Both the position numbers and the translations under genes were made by a program. A model generated the notes under the pieces. The model was given only the letters and a program-made list of their open reading frames with translations. It made no database searches and was not told the DNA's origin. A stretch of DNA of 64,000 nucleotides from an uncultured Dokdonia sp. (lineage in GTDB: Bacteria > Bacteroidota > Bacteroidia > Flavobacteriales > Flavobacteriaceae), in NCBI GenBank assembly GCA_947503305.1, contig CANNDF010000001.1, positions 682,001 through 746,000 of the forward strand, given 5' to 3'. Of the stretch, positions 53,591-62,048 are shown in pieces. Position 1 is the first letter of the stretch. Each line of letters opens with the position of its first letter.

Positions 53591-54463
53591 GTGATTTTAA
53601 CACAACGACATTTGGAATTAGGTGGAAAGGCCGTTATCAGCCATTTCACCTTTACGCCTCCATTGATTGCTGCAGCTGAATTGGATAATATGGCCTGTTT
53701 TATATTTCCCATACAGACCCAAGGGAATCTCTATCGTGCTGATGGAAAGACCCAAGTATCAAATTCACAAGGCGTTCTTATGAAATGTGGTACGTATGTA
53801 AATAAATGGGAAGGCATCGATGAAAAAAAGGTAAGCGAGGTCGTCATATTAAGACTGCATCCTGAACTTATGCAAAAAGTGCTGGAATCCACACCAGTAC
53901 CTACAATACATAACAAAGTGGAGGTTGGACCAACGAATGCAGTTGTCGAGTTGGATGTGTTGCTCTCAAAATACTTGGACGGGCTCTTCTTTTACTTTGA
54001 TAACCAAGAATTAGCCACCGAAGAATTGATTCGACTTAAAATCAAGGAACTTACGTTACTGCTGATTAACAGCCGAAATCCCAACCCGATTATCGAATTG
54101 CTCTCTTCGCTTTTTAGAAAAGAGAAATATACCTTAAAGCAAATGGTCGACGCCAATTTTTTAGAAGACCTGTCGCTCGATGAAATGGCATCGATAGCCA
54201 ATATGAGTGCTTCTACATTTAAGCGAAAATTTAAAACCGAATTCAACACTACGTTCTCAAGATATATAATGGCCAAACGCTTAGAGAAAGCAAGTGATTT
54301 ACTCATCAGAAAATCCAAAGCTACTATAGCCGAAATCGCCTATGACTGCGGTTTTAATGACCCGGCGTACTTTACCAAATCCTTTAAAAAACATTACGGA
54401 AAATCGCCTACGGTTTACCGAGAGGCGAAATTAAAACAGACTATATTGAACTGGAAGAACTAA
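53591..54463 (+). CDS. AraC-family transcriptional regulator
   Basis: 290 residues from a GTG at 53591 (VILTQRHLELGG), four bases past the previous stop; the ATG further upstream lies within the SRPBCC gene. The N-terminal ligand domain is of the Bacteroidota ExsA-like type (HFTFTPPLIAAAELDNMACF ... GVLMKCGTYVNKW). The C-terminal AraC domain has two helix-turn-helix motifs: LSLDEMASIANMSASTFKRK and ATIAEIAYDCGFNDPAYFTK. It is expected to control the surrounding SRPBCC genes. Confidence 0.92.
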   Translation: MILTQRHLELGGKAVISHFTFTPPLIAAAELDNMACFIFPIQTQGNLYRADGKTQVSNSQGVLMKCGTYVNKWEGIDEKKVSEVVILRLHPELMQKVLESTPVPTIHNKVEVGPTNAVVELDVLLSKYLDGLFFYFDNQELATEELIRLKIKELTLLLINSRNPNPIIELLSSLFRKEKYTLKQMVDANFLEDLSLDEMASIANMSASTFKRKFKTEFNTTFSRYIMAKRLEKASDLLIRKSKATIAEIAYDCGFNDPAYFTKSFKKHYGKSPTVYREAKLKQTILNWKN

Positions 54464-54556
54464 TCTCAATTTATTTAAAAATTCCATCCATACCAATAAC
54501 TTCCTAAAGAAACCAATAATCCAAAATACAGGAATTTTAAGCTCGTATTTTAAAGT

Positions 54557-55210
54557 ATGATTATTTTAAAGTACATAAGGATTATAATACCCATTTTGAG
54601 TATTACCTTAATTGGATGTGCCACAACAAAACAAACTTCGTACAAAGGTACTGATATTCATAACCCTGCTTCCAATACATATTTGACTGCATTTATGAAA
54701 ATGAGTCGAGTTCATTTGTTGCATAATAAAAAACTCTACGACGTAATTTCTCGGGAGCACTTCGGAGATAGCTTGATACTTCAATTACAGACTTATGCAC
54801 ATAAACAAAAAGAGTTAAAAGGAAACATTATTAATAATATTTTTTACGGCAAATCAAACGGTGTACCAGTACATTTTAAATTTTCAGAAGAGGGTTTTGC
54901 TTTAGATGAGAACTGGCAAGCATCAATCCTTCCTGGAGCGATGATTGACCAAAAGGATTTGGCATTTTATCTCAAAATGTCGGGCACAAAAATGATATTT
55001 AATCGGTTGTGGACCCATCCACAATCAAACCTTTTGTCAGATTACAAGATACTATGGTATACCTCTAATTACGGTACTCGAATGCGTATCACTTTTATAC
55101 ATCGAAGTCACACCTTCTACACAGTGTTATTTCTTGATAAAAAAGTAAACGGGACTTGGTCAGGCAGAAAAAAGAATTTTGAACTTCCCATTCATAACAA
55201 TATTTATTAA
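54557..55210 (+). CDS. Hypothetical lipoprotein
   Basis: 217 residues. The signal peptide carries lipobox TLIGC (Cys about 22) followed by ATTKQTS. The remainder is a soluble beta-rich domain with VPVHFKFSEEGFALDENWQA. No family recognised. It lies between the AraC gene and the TPR-LytTR regulator in the island. Confidence 0.7.
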   Translation: MIILKYIRIIIPILSITLIGCATTKQTSYKGTDIHNPASNTYLTAFMKMSRVHLLHNKKLYDVISREHFGDSLILQLQTYAHKQKELKGNIINNIFYGKSNGVPVHFKFSEEGFALDENWQASILPGAMIDQKDLAFYLKMSGTKMIFNRLWTHPQSNLLSDYKILWYTSNYGTRMRITFIHRSHTFYTVLFLDKKVNGTWSGRKKNFELPIHNNIY

Positions 55211-55278
55211 ACCATACCAAAGCCAATAGGGAAGACAAATAGTTCTTACTATCTTTATAGTTTAACTTTTCATTGTAT

Positions 55279-56973
55279 ATGAAATCAACAGAACTGTGTA
55301 TAGTACCATTTACAAACCTCAATTCAAAGGATGACTATTTACGCAAAATTCTGTCCGGCTTTCGCTCAAGTCTGCTCTCCAAACTTGCCACTAACCCAAA
55401 GTTAAAAGTATACTCTGAGAATTTTGACCCTTATCGTGATATAATTTTTAAGGGGTTTATTGTAACTGGTGCTTTTGCAATGGTCAAAAATAAGATTACC
55501 GTTACTCTAGCCATTCTCAGAAGGGAAAAAACGGTAAAAGTGATAGTAATTGAAGAAAATAATGCCAGCTTTCCCAATTTGGAGGAAAAATTTTTAACTA
55601 CTATAAGCACCTACGTAATCGGTCAGCGAGTTACTGGATTTTTAACTCAAAAGAATCAACGTCTTTCACAGAAATCCTATGAAAAATTACTCTTGGCTCA
55701 ATATTACTTCAAAAAATACACGCCAAGTGATAATGACAAAGCTATTGCGCTTTATCAGAAAGTTCTTGAAGAAAATCCGAATCATTCGTTGGCACTTTCT
55801 GGAATGGCTGCCACGGAGTTCCAACAATTTCGTTATGGGGTTCATAACATTAGTATTGCTGTCAAATTAAGGGATTGGCTAAAAAGGGCATTGGAAATCA
55901 ATCCCGAAAATGTACAGGCCCACACCATTCAAGCATTGGTGGCTATGTATATGGACAAGGATTTTTACGCGGCCGGACTCTCCTTTCAAAATGCGCTTCA
56001 ACTTAAGCGTGACTTTGTGGACACTTTAAGGGAATATGTGTGGTATCTTCTGGCCATAGGTCAAGATGAAAAAGCGTTTGAAGCTATAAACAAGGCCCTT
56101 ACCTATGACCCCGTTTCCTTGGATTTAATTTGCACGAGAGCGGATATACATCGTTATCGTTCTGAATATGCTATGGCCCTGAAACTGTATGAACGTGCTT
56201 ATCAACTTGATAAAACCTATTCCAGAGCCGTTGAAGGCATAACAGCGGCAAATACGTATCTAAATAATGAAAAAGAAGCAAAACGCTATTTAGAAATATA
56301 TTCCAGACGTAGTGACAATCAATTTTTCATCCATAGACTAGCCTGCGAACTGGCCCAGCATTTTGATGACAGGAAAAGTTGGGAACATTCCTTAGAAAAA
56401 TTGATGACGTATAAACAGAATCACAAAGAAGTCGATATCTCATCCGACCTAATGGGCATATATGTAAAATATGAGCCAGAAATGGCTCTGACCAATCTTC
56501 AGAAAGCCTATGAAAACGGAATTGGTCTTGTCTCCGTCCTTCGATATCCTGTTATAGAGCCCTTACGTAAAACAAACACCTACAAAATACTCGTTGCACA
56601 ATTAGATGTAGCTGTAAATCCTGAAGAATTGGAAAAATCCCAATCTACATTGCTTCACATTAAGTCAGAATTGAATGAATCGTTGACCATCTCAAAAGGT
56701 TTTTTTGTGTTCGCTAAGGCCGAAGGAAACTATACCACTATCCACTATCTTAAGGATGCTAAGCTTACGACAAAGTTACTCCGTCTGAAAATCAATGCGC
56801 TTACCTCCCAACTCTCCGACCCAGCTTTTATGAGGGTCCACAATTCGTATTTGGTCAATTTAGAGCATCCGGGCCTAGAATTAATAGGTAATGCTCACAA
56901 GGCCAAGTTGGTTTTTGAAAGATATGATATTGAACTTCCCATATCTAGAAGTGTGTACCCTTTGCTAAAATAA
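55279..56973 (+). CDS. TolB-like/TPR/LytTR regulator
   Basis: 564 residues from the ATG at 55279 (a TTG two codons upstream is also in frame). The N-terminal about 115 residues (CIVPFTNLNSKDDYLRKILS ... LTTISTYVIGQ) resemble the TolB-N-like domain found in adenylate-cyclase/TPR regulators. Six to seven TPR units follow (about 150-420: IALYQKVLEENPNHSLALSG, LYERAYQLDKTYSRA). A C-terminal LytTR DNA-binding domain (about 465-564: FFVFAKAEGNYTTIHYL ... FMRVHNSYLVNL) completes it. It is a one-component transcription factor without a receiver domain. Confidence 0.88.
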   Translation: MKSTELCIVPFTNLNSKDDYLRKILSGFRSSLLSKLATNPKLKVYSENFDPYRDIIFKGFIVTGAFAMVKNKITVTLAILRREKTVKVIVIEENNASFPNLEEKFLTTISTYVIGQRVTGFLTQKNQRLSQKSYEKLLLAQYYFKKYTPSDNDKAIALYQKVLEENPNHSLALSGMAATEFQQFRYGVHNISIAVKLRDWLKRALEINPENVQAHTIQALVAMYMDKDFYAAGLSFQNALQLKRDFVDTLREYVWYLLAIGQDEKAFEAINKALTYDPVSLDLICTRADIHRYRSEYAMALKLYERAYQLDKTYSRAVEGITAANTYLNNEKEAKRYLEIYSRRSDNQFFIHRLACELAQHFDDRKSWEHSLEKLMTYKQNHKEVDISSDLMGIYVKYEPEMALTNLQKAYENGIGLVSVLRYPVIEPLRKTNTYKILVAQLDVAVNPEELEKSQSTLLHIKSELNESLTISKGFFVFAKAEGNYTTIHYLKDAKLTTKLLRLKINALTSQLSDPAFMRVHNSYLVNLEHPGLELIGNAHKAKLVFERYDIELPISRSVYPLLK

Positions 56974-57070
56974 TTCCTGTCCGTACCAAGCTTTTCCCTT
57001 TTAAAACAAATAAGACTTGGAAGGAGGTAGATTGACCTTCATTTGTACCTGAACTCTAAAAATCATACAA

Positions 57071-58066
57071 ATGAAAAGATACCTTACCGCCTTAGCAATG
57101 GGCATCACGTTAATTGCATCAAACCTTAACGCTCAAAGTATTTACCCAGGTAAAGCAGCTCCGCCAGAGGAAAATGTCTCCGCCGATTTTAACTACGAAT
57201 CAAAGTTCGTTTCCGTCAACAATAATGAGATACATTATGTGGAATCGGGTCAAGGTGAACCCATTCTATTTCTACACGGTATACCCACCTGGTCCTATCT
57301 ATGGCGCAATGTCATTGACGAAGTAGATTACAACAAACGAGCAATAGCCCTTGATTTTCTGGGTTATGGAAAATCAGAGCTTCCCCAAGACGGTGATGTT
57401 TCCTTTGAAGCACAATTGGCGATGTTGGAAGGCTTTATTGAAAAAATGAATCTGGATAAGGTCACGCTGGTCGTAAATGATTTAGGGTCTTTGGTCGGAT
57501 TGTACTATGCCACAAAACATCCAGAAAAGATAAAGGGTGTCGTAATGATTGAAGCTGCCTTTATGCCTTCACGGGATTGGTTTAAGCAACTGACCACAAA
57601 GCAGAAAATGATGATTTGGATGATGCGTGGCGATAAAATGGCCAATAAATTTCTGATAAAGAGAAATCCTACTGCTATGATGATGAAACAGTTTACCAAA
57701 CGTAAACTATCCGAAGAGGAATTCGCAGCGTATGCCGAACCTTTTGAAGATGTAAACAGACGACCTGTAATAATGAACGGTCCCGGACCAAGAACCTTTC
57801 CGAAGAAAATGAAATCCAAAGCACCCGGGGATATGGCCGATATCATTAATACCTATGCCCCAAAACTCACAGAAGTGACCTATCCAATCCATCTTATCTA
57901 TGCCAAAAAGGGATTGATTACCCGAAAGAAAGCGGTCAAATACGCAAGGGAGAATTTCAAGAATTACAGTGAACAGTACATTGGTCAAGGAAAACACTTC
58001 TTACCAGAAAGTCATCCTAAAGCCATTGGTGCTTCCATTAATGATTGGTATAAGACAATACGATAA
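57071..58066 (+). CDS. Exported alpha/beta hydrolase, haloalkane dehalogenase-like
   Basis: 331 residues with a signal peptide (about 1-21). Hydrolase motifs: FLHGIPTWSYLWRNVI (oxyanion loop), VVNDLGSLVGLYYA (nucleophile elbow with Asp, as in haloalkane dehalogenases), and a late GQGKHFLPES with the catalytic His. In dehalogenases the halide-binding residues are an Asn in HGN and a Trp next to the nucleophile; here they are Ile and Leu. True dehalogenase activity is therefore doubtful. A terminator follows. Confidence 0.85.
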   Translation: MKRYLTALAMGITLIASNLNAQSIYPGKAAPPEENVSADFNYESKFVSVNNNEIHYVESGQGEPILFLHGIPTWSYLWRNVIDEVDYNKRAIALDFLGYGKSELPQDGDVSFEAQLAMLEGFIEKMNLDKVTLVVNDLGSLVGLYYATKHPEKIKGVVMIEAAFMPSRDWFKQLTTKQKMMIWMMRGDKMANKFLIKRNPTAMMMKQFTKRKLSEEEFAAYAEPFEDVNRRPVIMNGPGPRTFPKKMKSKAPGDMADIINTYAPKLTEVTYPIHLIYAKKGLITRKKAVKYARENFKNYSEQYIGQGKHFLPESHPKAIGASINDWYKTIR

Positions 58067-58092
58067 GTTGTTTTGATGGTTGGTGTTTAGAG

Positions 58093-58131
58093 CGCCTTTG
58101 CCACAACATAAATGTGCAAGGGCGTTTTCTT
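58093..58131 (+). terminator. Terminator behind the dehalogenase-like gene
   Basis: CGCCTTTGC pairs with GCAAGGGCG (one G-T pair), 14-base loop, then TTTTCTTC. Confidence 0.75.
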
Positions 58132-58223
58132 CCCATACATACCAACACATTCCTGTACAAAACAAATAATAATAGGAAAGCCTTTCTAAGTAATTCCTTT
58201 GTATCACAAATAAAATAAGAAAG

Positions 58224-58646
58224 ATGAAAAAAACAATAGAGACATCGCATTACATCAATGCACCACTATCAAAAGTTTGGGAGAACGTAAAATCAGGTGA
58301 GAACTGGGAAAATTGGGTAGTGCTCATTGAGAGCAGTACAATGAACGGTGAAGGTGAAGGTGCAACCCGTGTATGCAACACACACGAAAACGGCGTTTTG
58401 CACGAAACCATCACGAAAATTGATGAGGAAAACAAGGTATTCCAATACCGCATCGATAAGCAAGAAATGGTTCCTGCATCGTCTGTCTTGGGCACGCTTA
58501 CTTTTTCTGAAGAAGGAGAAGGCACTCGCTTGGAATGGATTGCGGAATTAGACCTTTTGGACGAAGAACCATTTCCTCAAATCAAAGAGATGACCTCACA
58601 GATGTATGCCGCTTCAGCACAACAATTAGAAACCATTTCCGCGTAA
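58224..58646 (+). CDS. SRPBCC family protein (short)
   Basis: 140 residues, cytosolic: HYINAPLSKVWENVKSGENW, TRVCNTHENGVLHETITKID and a C-terminal helix SQMYAASAQQLETISA. It has the length of the MxaD/polyketide-cyclase-2 group. The next gene, an MDR oxidoreductase, starts four bases after the stop. Confidence 0.88.
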   Translation: MKKTIETSHYINAPLSKVWENVKSGENWENWVVLIESSTMNGEGEGATRVCNTHENGVLHETITKIDEENKVFQYRIDKQEMVPASSVLGTLTFSEEGEGTRLEWIAELDLLDEEPFPQIKEMTSQMYAASAQQLETISA

Positions 58647-58650
58647 CAAG

Positions 58651-59652
58651 ATGAAAGCAATTCGATTTAATGCAATAGGCGGTCCTGAGGTCTTGGAACT
58701 TCAAGAGCTCGACATACCCAATGCTAAAGAAAATGAAATCATCGTTCAGGTGAAAGCGTGTGGTATTAATAGGGCCGAACTTTTGTACTTTCAAGGACAA
58801 TACCTCTTTCAACCAGAGTTTCCCGCAAAAGTCGGGCTGGAAGCTTCTGGAATAATTCACGCCGTAGGTAAGAACGTTGAGGACTATGAAGTAGGACAAG
58901 AAGTGTGTCTTACCCCTAACGTGATGCCAACCGAATATGGCTTTATCGGAGAGTATGTCGCTGCACCTATAGAAGCCGTAATCCCTAAACCTGAAAATAT
59001 CGGTTTTGAAGAAGCCGCTGCCGTTTGGATGTCATACGCTACCGCTTATGGTGGACTAGTTTTTAGGGGTGGACTTCAAGACAATGCAGGTCAAATCGTA
59101 CTAATTTCCGCTGCAAGTTCAAGTGTGGGTCTTTCAGCAATTCAAGTAGCAAAGAACCACGGAGCTATTGTAATAGCGACCACCCGAACTACAGACAAGA
59201 AAGACTACCTGCTTGAACAAGGTGCGGATTATGCCATAGCGACCCAAGAAGAAAACCTTGCCGAAAGGGTGATGGAAATTACAGGTGGTAAAGGATTTGA
59301 TATTGCCTTTGACCCAGTTGCGGGTACTTTTGTAAACGAGCTGGCGGAAGCCGCTGCCAATGAATCCACAATAGTTATTTATGGTATCCTCTCCCTAGAA
59401 GATACGCCGTTACCATTGTTTCCCCTATTGATTAAAGGTATCAGAATCGAAGCTGTCCATTTGGTGTTCCACATACTGCAACACCCCGAACGGTTTGCAC
59501 AGACGCGTGACCATATTTTAAAAGGCTTAGCAGAAGGAAAATATCAACCCGTCATCGACCGTATTTTTTCATTGGAAGAAGCAAAGGATGCCTTCAGCTA
59601 TATGGAAAGCAACAAACAAAAAGGAAAAATTTTAATCACTATCAATAATTAA
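58651..59652 (+). CDS. Zinc-free MDR oxidoreductase (quinone oxidoreductase-like)
   Basis: 333 residues. N-terminal GroES-like domain (AIGGPEVLELQELDIPNAKE, CGINRAELLYFQGQY), nucleotide-binding domain with VLISAASSSVGLSAIQVAKN and GADYAIATQEENL. The zinc ligands of alcohol dehydrogenases are not seen. It reduces quinones, enones or aldehydes with NADPH; substrate unknown. Operon with the SRPBCC gene upstream and the lipoprotein downstream. Confidence 0.92.
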   Translation: MKAIRFNAIGGPEVLELQELDIPNAKENEIIVQVKACGINRAELLYFQGQYLFQPEFPAKVGLEASGIIHAVGKNVEDYEVGQEVCLTPNVMPTEYGFIGEYVAAPIEAVIPKPENIGFEEAAAVWMSYATAYGGLVFRGGLQDNAGQIVLISAASSSVGLSAIQVAKNHGAIVIATTRTTDKKDYLLEQGADYAIATQEENLAERVMEITGGKGFDIAFDPVAGTFVNELAEAAANESTIVIYGILSLEDTPLPLFPLLIKGIRIEAVHLVFHILQHPERFAQTRDHILKGLAEGKYQPVIDRIFSLEEAKDAFSYMESNKQKGKILITINN

Positions 59653-59668
59653 TATAAATCATAGAAAA

Positions 59669-60502
59669 ATGAAAAGAGTAAATCAAATTTTGAGTATTGT
59701 AGCCTTGGGCCTATTTACGATAACCGCTCAAGCCTGTAATGAAAAAAACACGAAAAAGGAAACGGCAACCGCAAGTACAGAGGTTACCGAAAATAAATTA
59801 CCCGACCATTCGTCAGGTGTAGAACAAACGGAAACTATTCCGGCAGATGTTAAAACAGGGGAGTTTACCATTAAGGCAGGTGCCGTGCTAGAGACCTTAT
59901 ACTTTAATACGGATGCCAAGAACTTTGCATCTGTCACAAAAGAATATGGGAAAGAAGTTGCTAAAAACGGCGGTCAACTTGTTGCGAAGTTTGAAGTGGT
60001 GAAGAAGGATACGGAAAGACCGGTTACACACATTGCCATTGTACAATGGACCAACCCGGCCGGTTATGCAAAGGCAGCAGCAAGTTCCGCTTTCGCGAAA
60101 GCAAAAAAGAGCTTAATTGATGTTGGCTTCTTTGGAGCACAACAAGATACCCCAGTGGTGTTGAGAGATGATAAAATCTACGATTTTACCAGTGCGTGGA
60201 CAATAGCAACGGCTCCTGAGCAAATGCCCGTGATTATGCAAGTGATGCAAACCTATTTTGGAAAAATCGGGCCTGTAATGGGTAAATATGGCATTGCGCA
60301 GACGGCTTTTGTAGGGCCACATCCAGGAGCTCCACAAACTTCTGCTACTGCGTATACCCCTCAAATGATGGGTATCTTTCAATGGAACGATGTTAATGAC
60401 CCTAAGAAATTTCAAAACGACCCAGACTTTACCGCTCACGTGGATATTCGCGATGCCGTAATGAGTAAGATGGAGTTTATTTACACCAAGGCAATTTTGT
60501 AA
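59669..60502 (+). CDS. Lipoprotein with two dimeric-alpha/beta-barrel-like repeats
   Basis: 277 residues. The signal peptide ends in ITAQAC (Cys about 23), followed by a Thr/Glu-rich linker. Two similar halves (about 90-165 and 190-275) carry HIAIVQWTNPAGYAKAAASS and MMGIFQWNDVNDPKKFQNDP, the pattern of DUF1330/ABM-like barrels. A palindrome copy (60089-60102) is read as AFAKA within the first half. It is probably a periplasmic binding protein; the ligand is unknown. Confidence 0.7.
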   Translation: MKRVNQILSIVALGLFTITAQACNEKNTKKETATASTEVTENKLPDHSSGVEQTETIPADVKTGEFTIKAGAVLETLYFNTDAKNFASVTKEYGKEVAKNGGQLVAKFEVVKKDTERPVTHIAIVQWTNPAGYAKAAASSAFAKAKKSLIDVGFFGAQQDTPVVLRDDKIYDFTSAWTIATAPEQMPVIMQVMQTYFGKIGPVMGKYGIAQTAFVGPHPGAPQTSATAYTPQMMGIFQWNDVNDPKKFQNDPDFTAHVDIRDAVMSKMEFIYTKAIL

Positions 60503-60520
60503 CAATTCCCCCTAATGAAG

Positions 60521-60556
60521 TTCCCCATCCGCCTTTTGCGGATAGGGAGCTTTTTA
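60521..60556 (+). terminator. Hairpin between lipoprotein and SRPBCC gene
   Basis: ATCCGC and GCGGAT with flanking TTCCCC/GGGAGC, followed by TTTTTAAATTT. It may attenuate transcription within the cluster. Confidence 0.7.
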
Positions 60557-60568
60557 AATTTAAAAACA

Positions 60569-61096
60569 ATGGCAAAACAGAAAAAAGTACAAGTCGTAGA
60601 AATGACTTTCGATATCAATGCGTCCGCCGAAAAAGTATGGCAGATAACGGGTGAGGATTATGGCAACACCTATAAATCACATCCCCAAATTATCAATTCC
60701 CATTATATAAATGGCTCTACCGAAGGTTGCGAAGGAGCCGAACGTAAGTGCCTTTTTAATGAAAAAGGAACAAAGTTTCTCCAAGAAGTGCAAAAAAACT
60801 TTGACAGGGAAAACAAATCTTTTCGAAACCAATTGGTACACGTGGGCAAGTTTCCGATGGTACCCGAGTACAGTTTTGCAGATTATCGCGTGGAGCCCAT
60901 TAATGATACTAAATCCCGAATGCACGTGAGAATGCAGTTCCGTACCAAACCAGCCTTCTTGGGGGCTTTGGCAAAAGGACAATTAGCAGGATTAATTAAG
61001 GATTATGCCATATCGGTCAATCACTTTGCCACCACAGGAGAAGAAGTGACCGCAAAAAATTTCAAAACCATTAAAAAGAACTACAAAGCGGCCTAA
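60569..61096 (+). CDS. SRPBCC family protein B
   Basis: 175 residues from the ATG at 60569 (MAKQKKVQVVEMTFDINA); the longer frame from 60515 crosses a terminator hairpin. The helix-grip fold shows INASAEKVWQITGEDYGNTY, GTKFLQEVQKNFDRENKSF and FRTKPAFLGALAKGQLAGLI. It is most like the second domain of the double-SRPBCC protein at 52453 (same KP.FL...AKG block and the ATTGEEV end), so it is a paralogue. Cytosolic. Confidence 0.87.
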   Translation: MAKQKKVQVVEMTFDINASAEKVWQITGEDYGNTYKSHPQIINSHYINGSTEGCEGAERKCLFNEKGTKFLQEVQKNFDRENKSFRNQLVHVGKFPMVPEYSFADYRVEPINDTKSRMHVRMQFRTKPAFLGALAKGQLAGLIKDYAISVNHFATTGEEVTAKNFKTIKKNYKAA

Positions 61097-61110
61097 TCAC
61101 TTCTCAAGAG

Positions 61111-61647
61111 ATGAAAAAGTACCTTAATTACATACTATTTCTGCTGGCAATATCTCTTTGTGGTTCTTGCAATTCTCAAACAAAACGTATGGAATCAATC
61201 GATGGTCAATACCTAGTTGAAGACTATATCAAAAAATGGAAAGCCAATAAACGATATACTTTAAAAGTATTGGAGGCTATGCCCGAAGAAGATTTTGACT
61301 TTAAACCAGCCGATGGTATGAAAACCTTCAAAAGCCAAGCAACCCATATCGCCAGTTGGTTAAACAACCATATCAAAAAAGTTGGCTTGACAGGTCTTAC
61401 TAAAGTGGATGCATCCTCAAAAAATTCGCTTATGGCATCCCTAGAAAAGAACTTTGATGAATTGCTTGCCTATATTGAAACTATTGACGCAACAAAATTA
61501 GGTGATACCACACGAATGTGGTATGGGCAATCCACAAAAAGCAGGTTGATGAACTTAATGGACAACCATTTGACCCACCATAGAGGACAAATGGTTGTTT
61601 ATCTAAGGTTAAAAGGCATAAAAGCTCCCAGCTATGTTGGGTGGTAA
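61111..61647 (+). CDS. DinB-family lipoprotein
   Basis: 178 residues. Signal peptide with a Cys-rich lipobox (LCGSCN). DinB four-helix fold: YTLKVLEAMPEEDFDFKPAD, then FKSQATHIASWLNNHI (first metal His) and NHLTHHRGQMVVYLRLKGI with two more His. The metal triad is thus complete. DinB proteins are thiol-dependent or metal-dependent hydrolases/transferases; the substrate is unknown. It lies 14 bases behind SRPBCC protein B. Confidence 0.9.
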   Translation: MKKYLNYILFLLAISLCGSCNSQTKRMESIDGQYLVEDYIKKWKANKRYTLKVLEAMPEEDFDFKPADGMKTFKSQATHIASWLNNHIKKVGLTGLTKVDASSKNSLMASLEKNFDELLAYIETIDATKLGDTTRMWYGQSTKSRLMNLMDNHLTHHRGQMVVYLRLKGIKAPSYVGW

Positions 61648-61661
61648 AACTTCTTGGACGT

Positions 61662-62042
61662 ATGCAAACTTCGATTACTATTATTGAACTTATAAAACAA
61701 CCCAAATCAAGGGTTTTTGAAGCGCTTCACGAGTTAGTCAAAGTATACACCGAAATGGGGATTCTGTTTTCCACATCGAGTTGTAAAAGAATGAAATTGA
61801 TTAGTGGCCAGATTTTATCATCACATCATTCTTGGAAAAATTTGAGAACCATAACTATGGTTAATCTTAAGCAAACTAATGGTGGTAAGCACACCATACT
61901 TGAGGTCGTAATTAACCTTTGGGTAAAGTGTCATACGTTCACAAGCTATATCAAGCTTAAAATATATCATCGGCCGATGGCCAAGTATATGGCAAAAGAA
62001 CAGCTGTTTTTCTTTAAGAGAAAAGCAGACAAATGGCTTTGA
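61662..62042 (+). CDS. Hypothetical protein
   Basis: 126 residues from the ATG at 61662 (MQTSITIIELIKQPKSRVFE). The N-terminus has the look of an SRPBCC beginning (IKQPKSRVFEALHEL), but the remainder is not convincing. It is very basic and Lys/Ser-rich, unlike its neighbours. It may be a decayed sixth SRPBCC gene. It lies 14 bases behind the DinB gene and six before the esterase. Confidence 0.45.
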   Translation: MQTSITIIELIKQPKSRVFEALHELVKVYTEMGILFSTSSCKRMKLISGQILSSHHSWKNLRTITMVNLKQTNGGKHTILEVVINLWVKCHTFTSYIKLKIYHRPMAKYMAKEQLFFFKRKADKWL

Positions 62043-62048
62043 AAAACT

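Noticed and set aside
57505-58250. Minus-strand frames opposite the dehalogenase-like gene
   Set aside because: They mirror the plus-strand hydrolase and terminator region and show no conserved motif.
1331-60102. Palindrome as ParB parS sites
   Set aside because: parS consensus is TGTTTCACGTGAAACA; GCTTTCGCGAAAGC differs in the centre and is far too frequent and widely spread.
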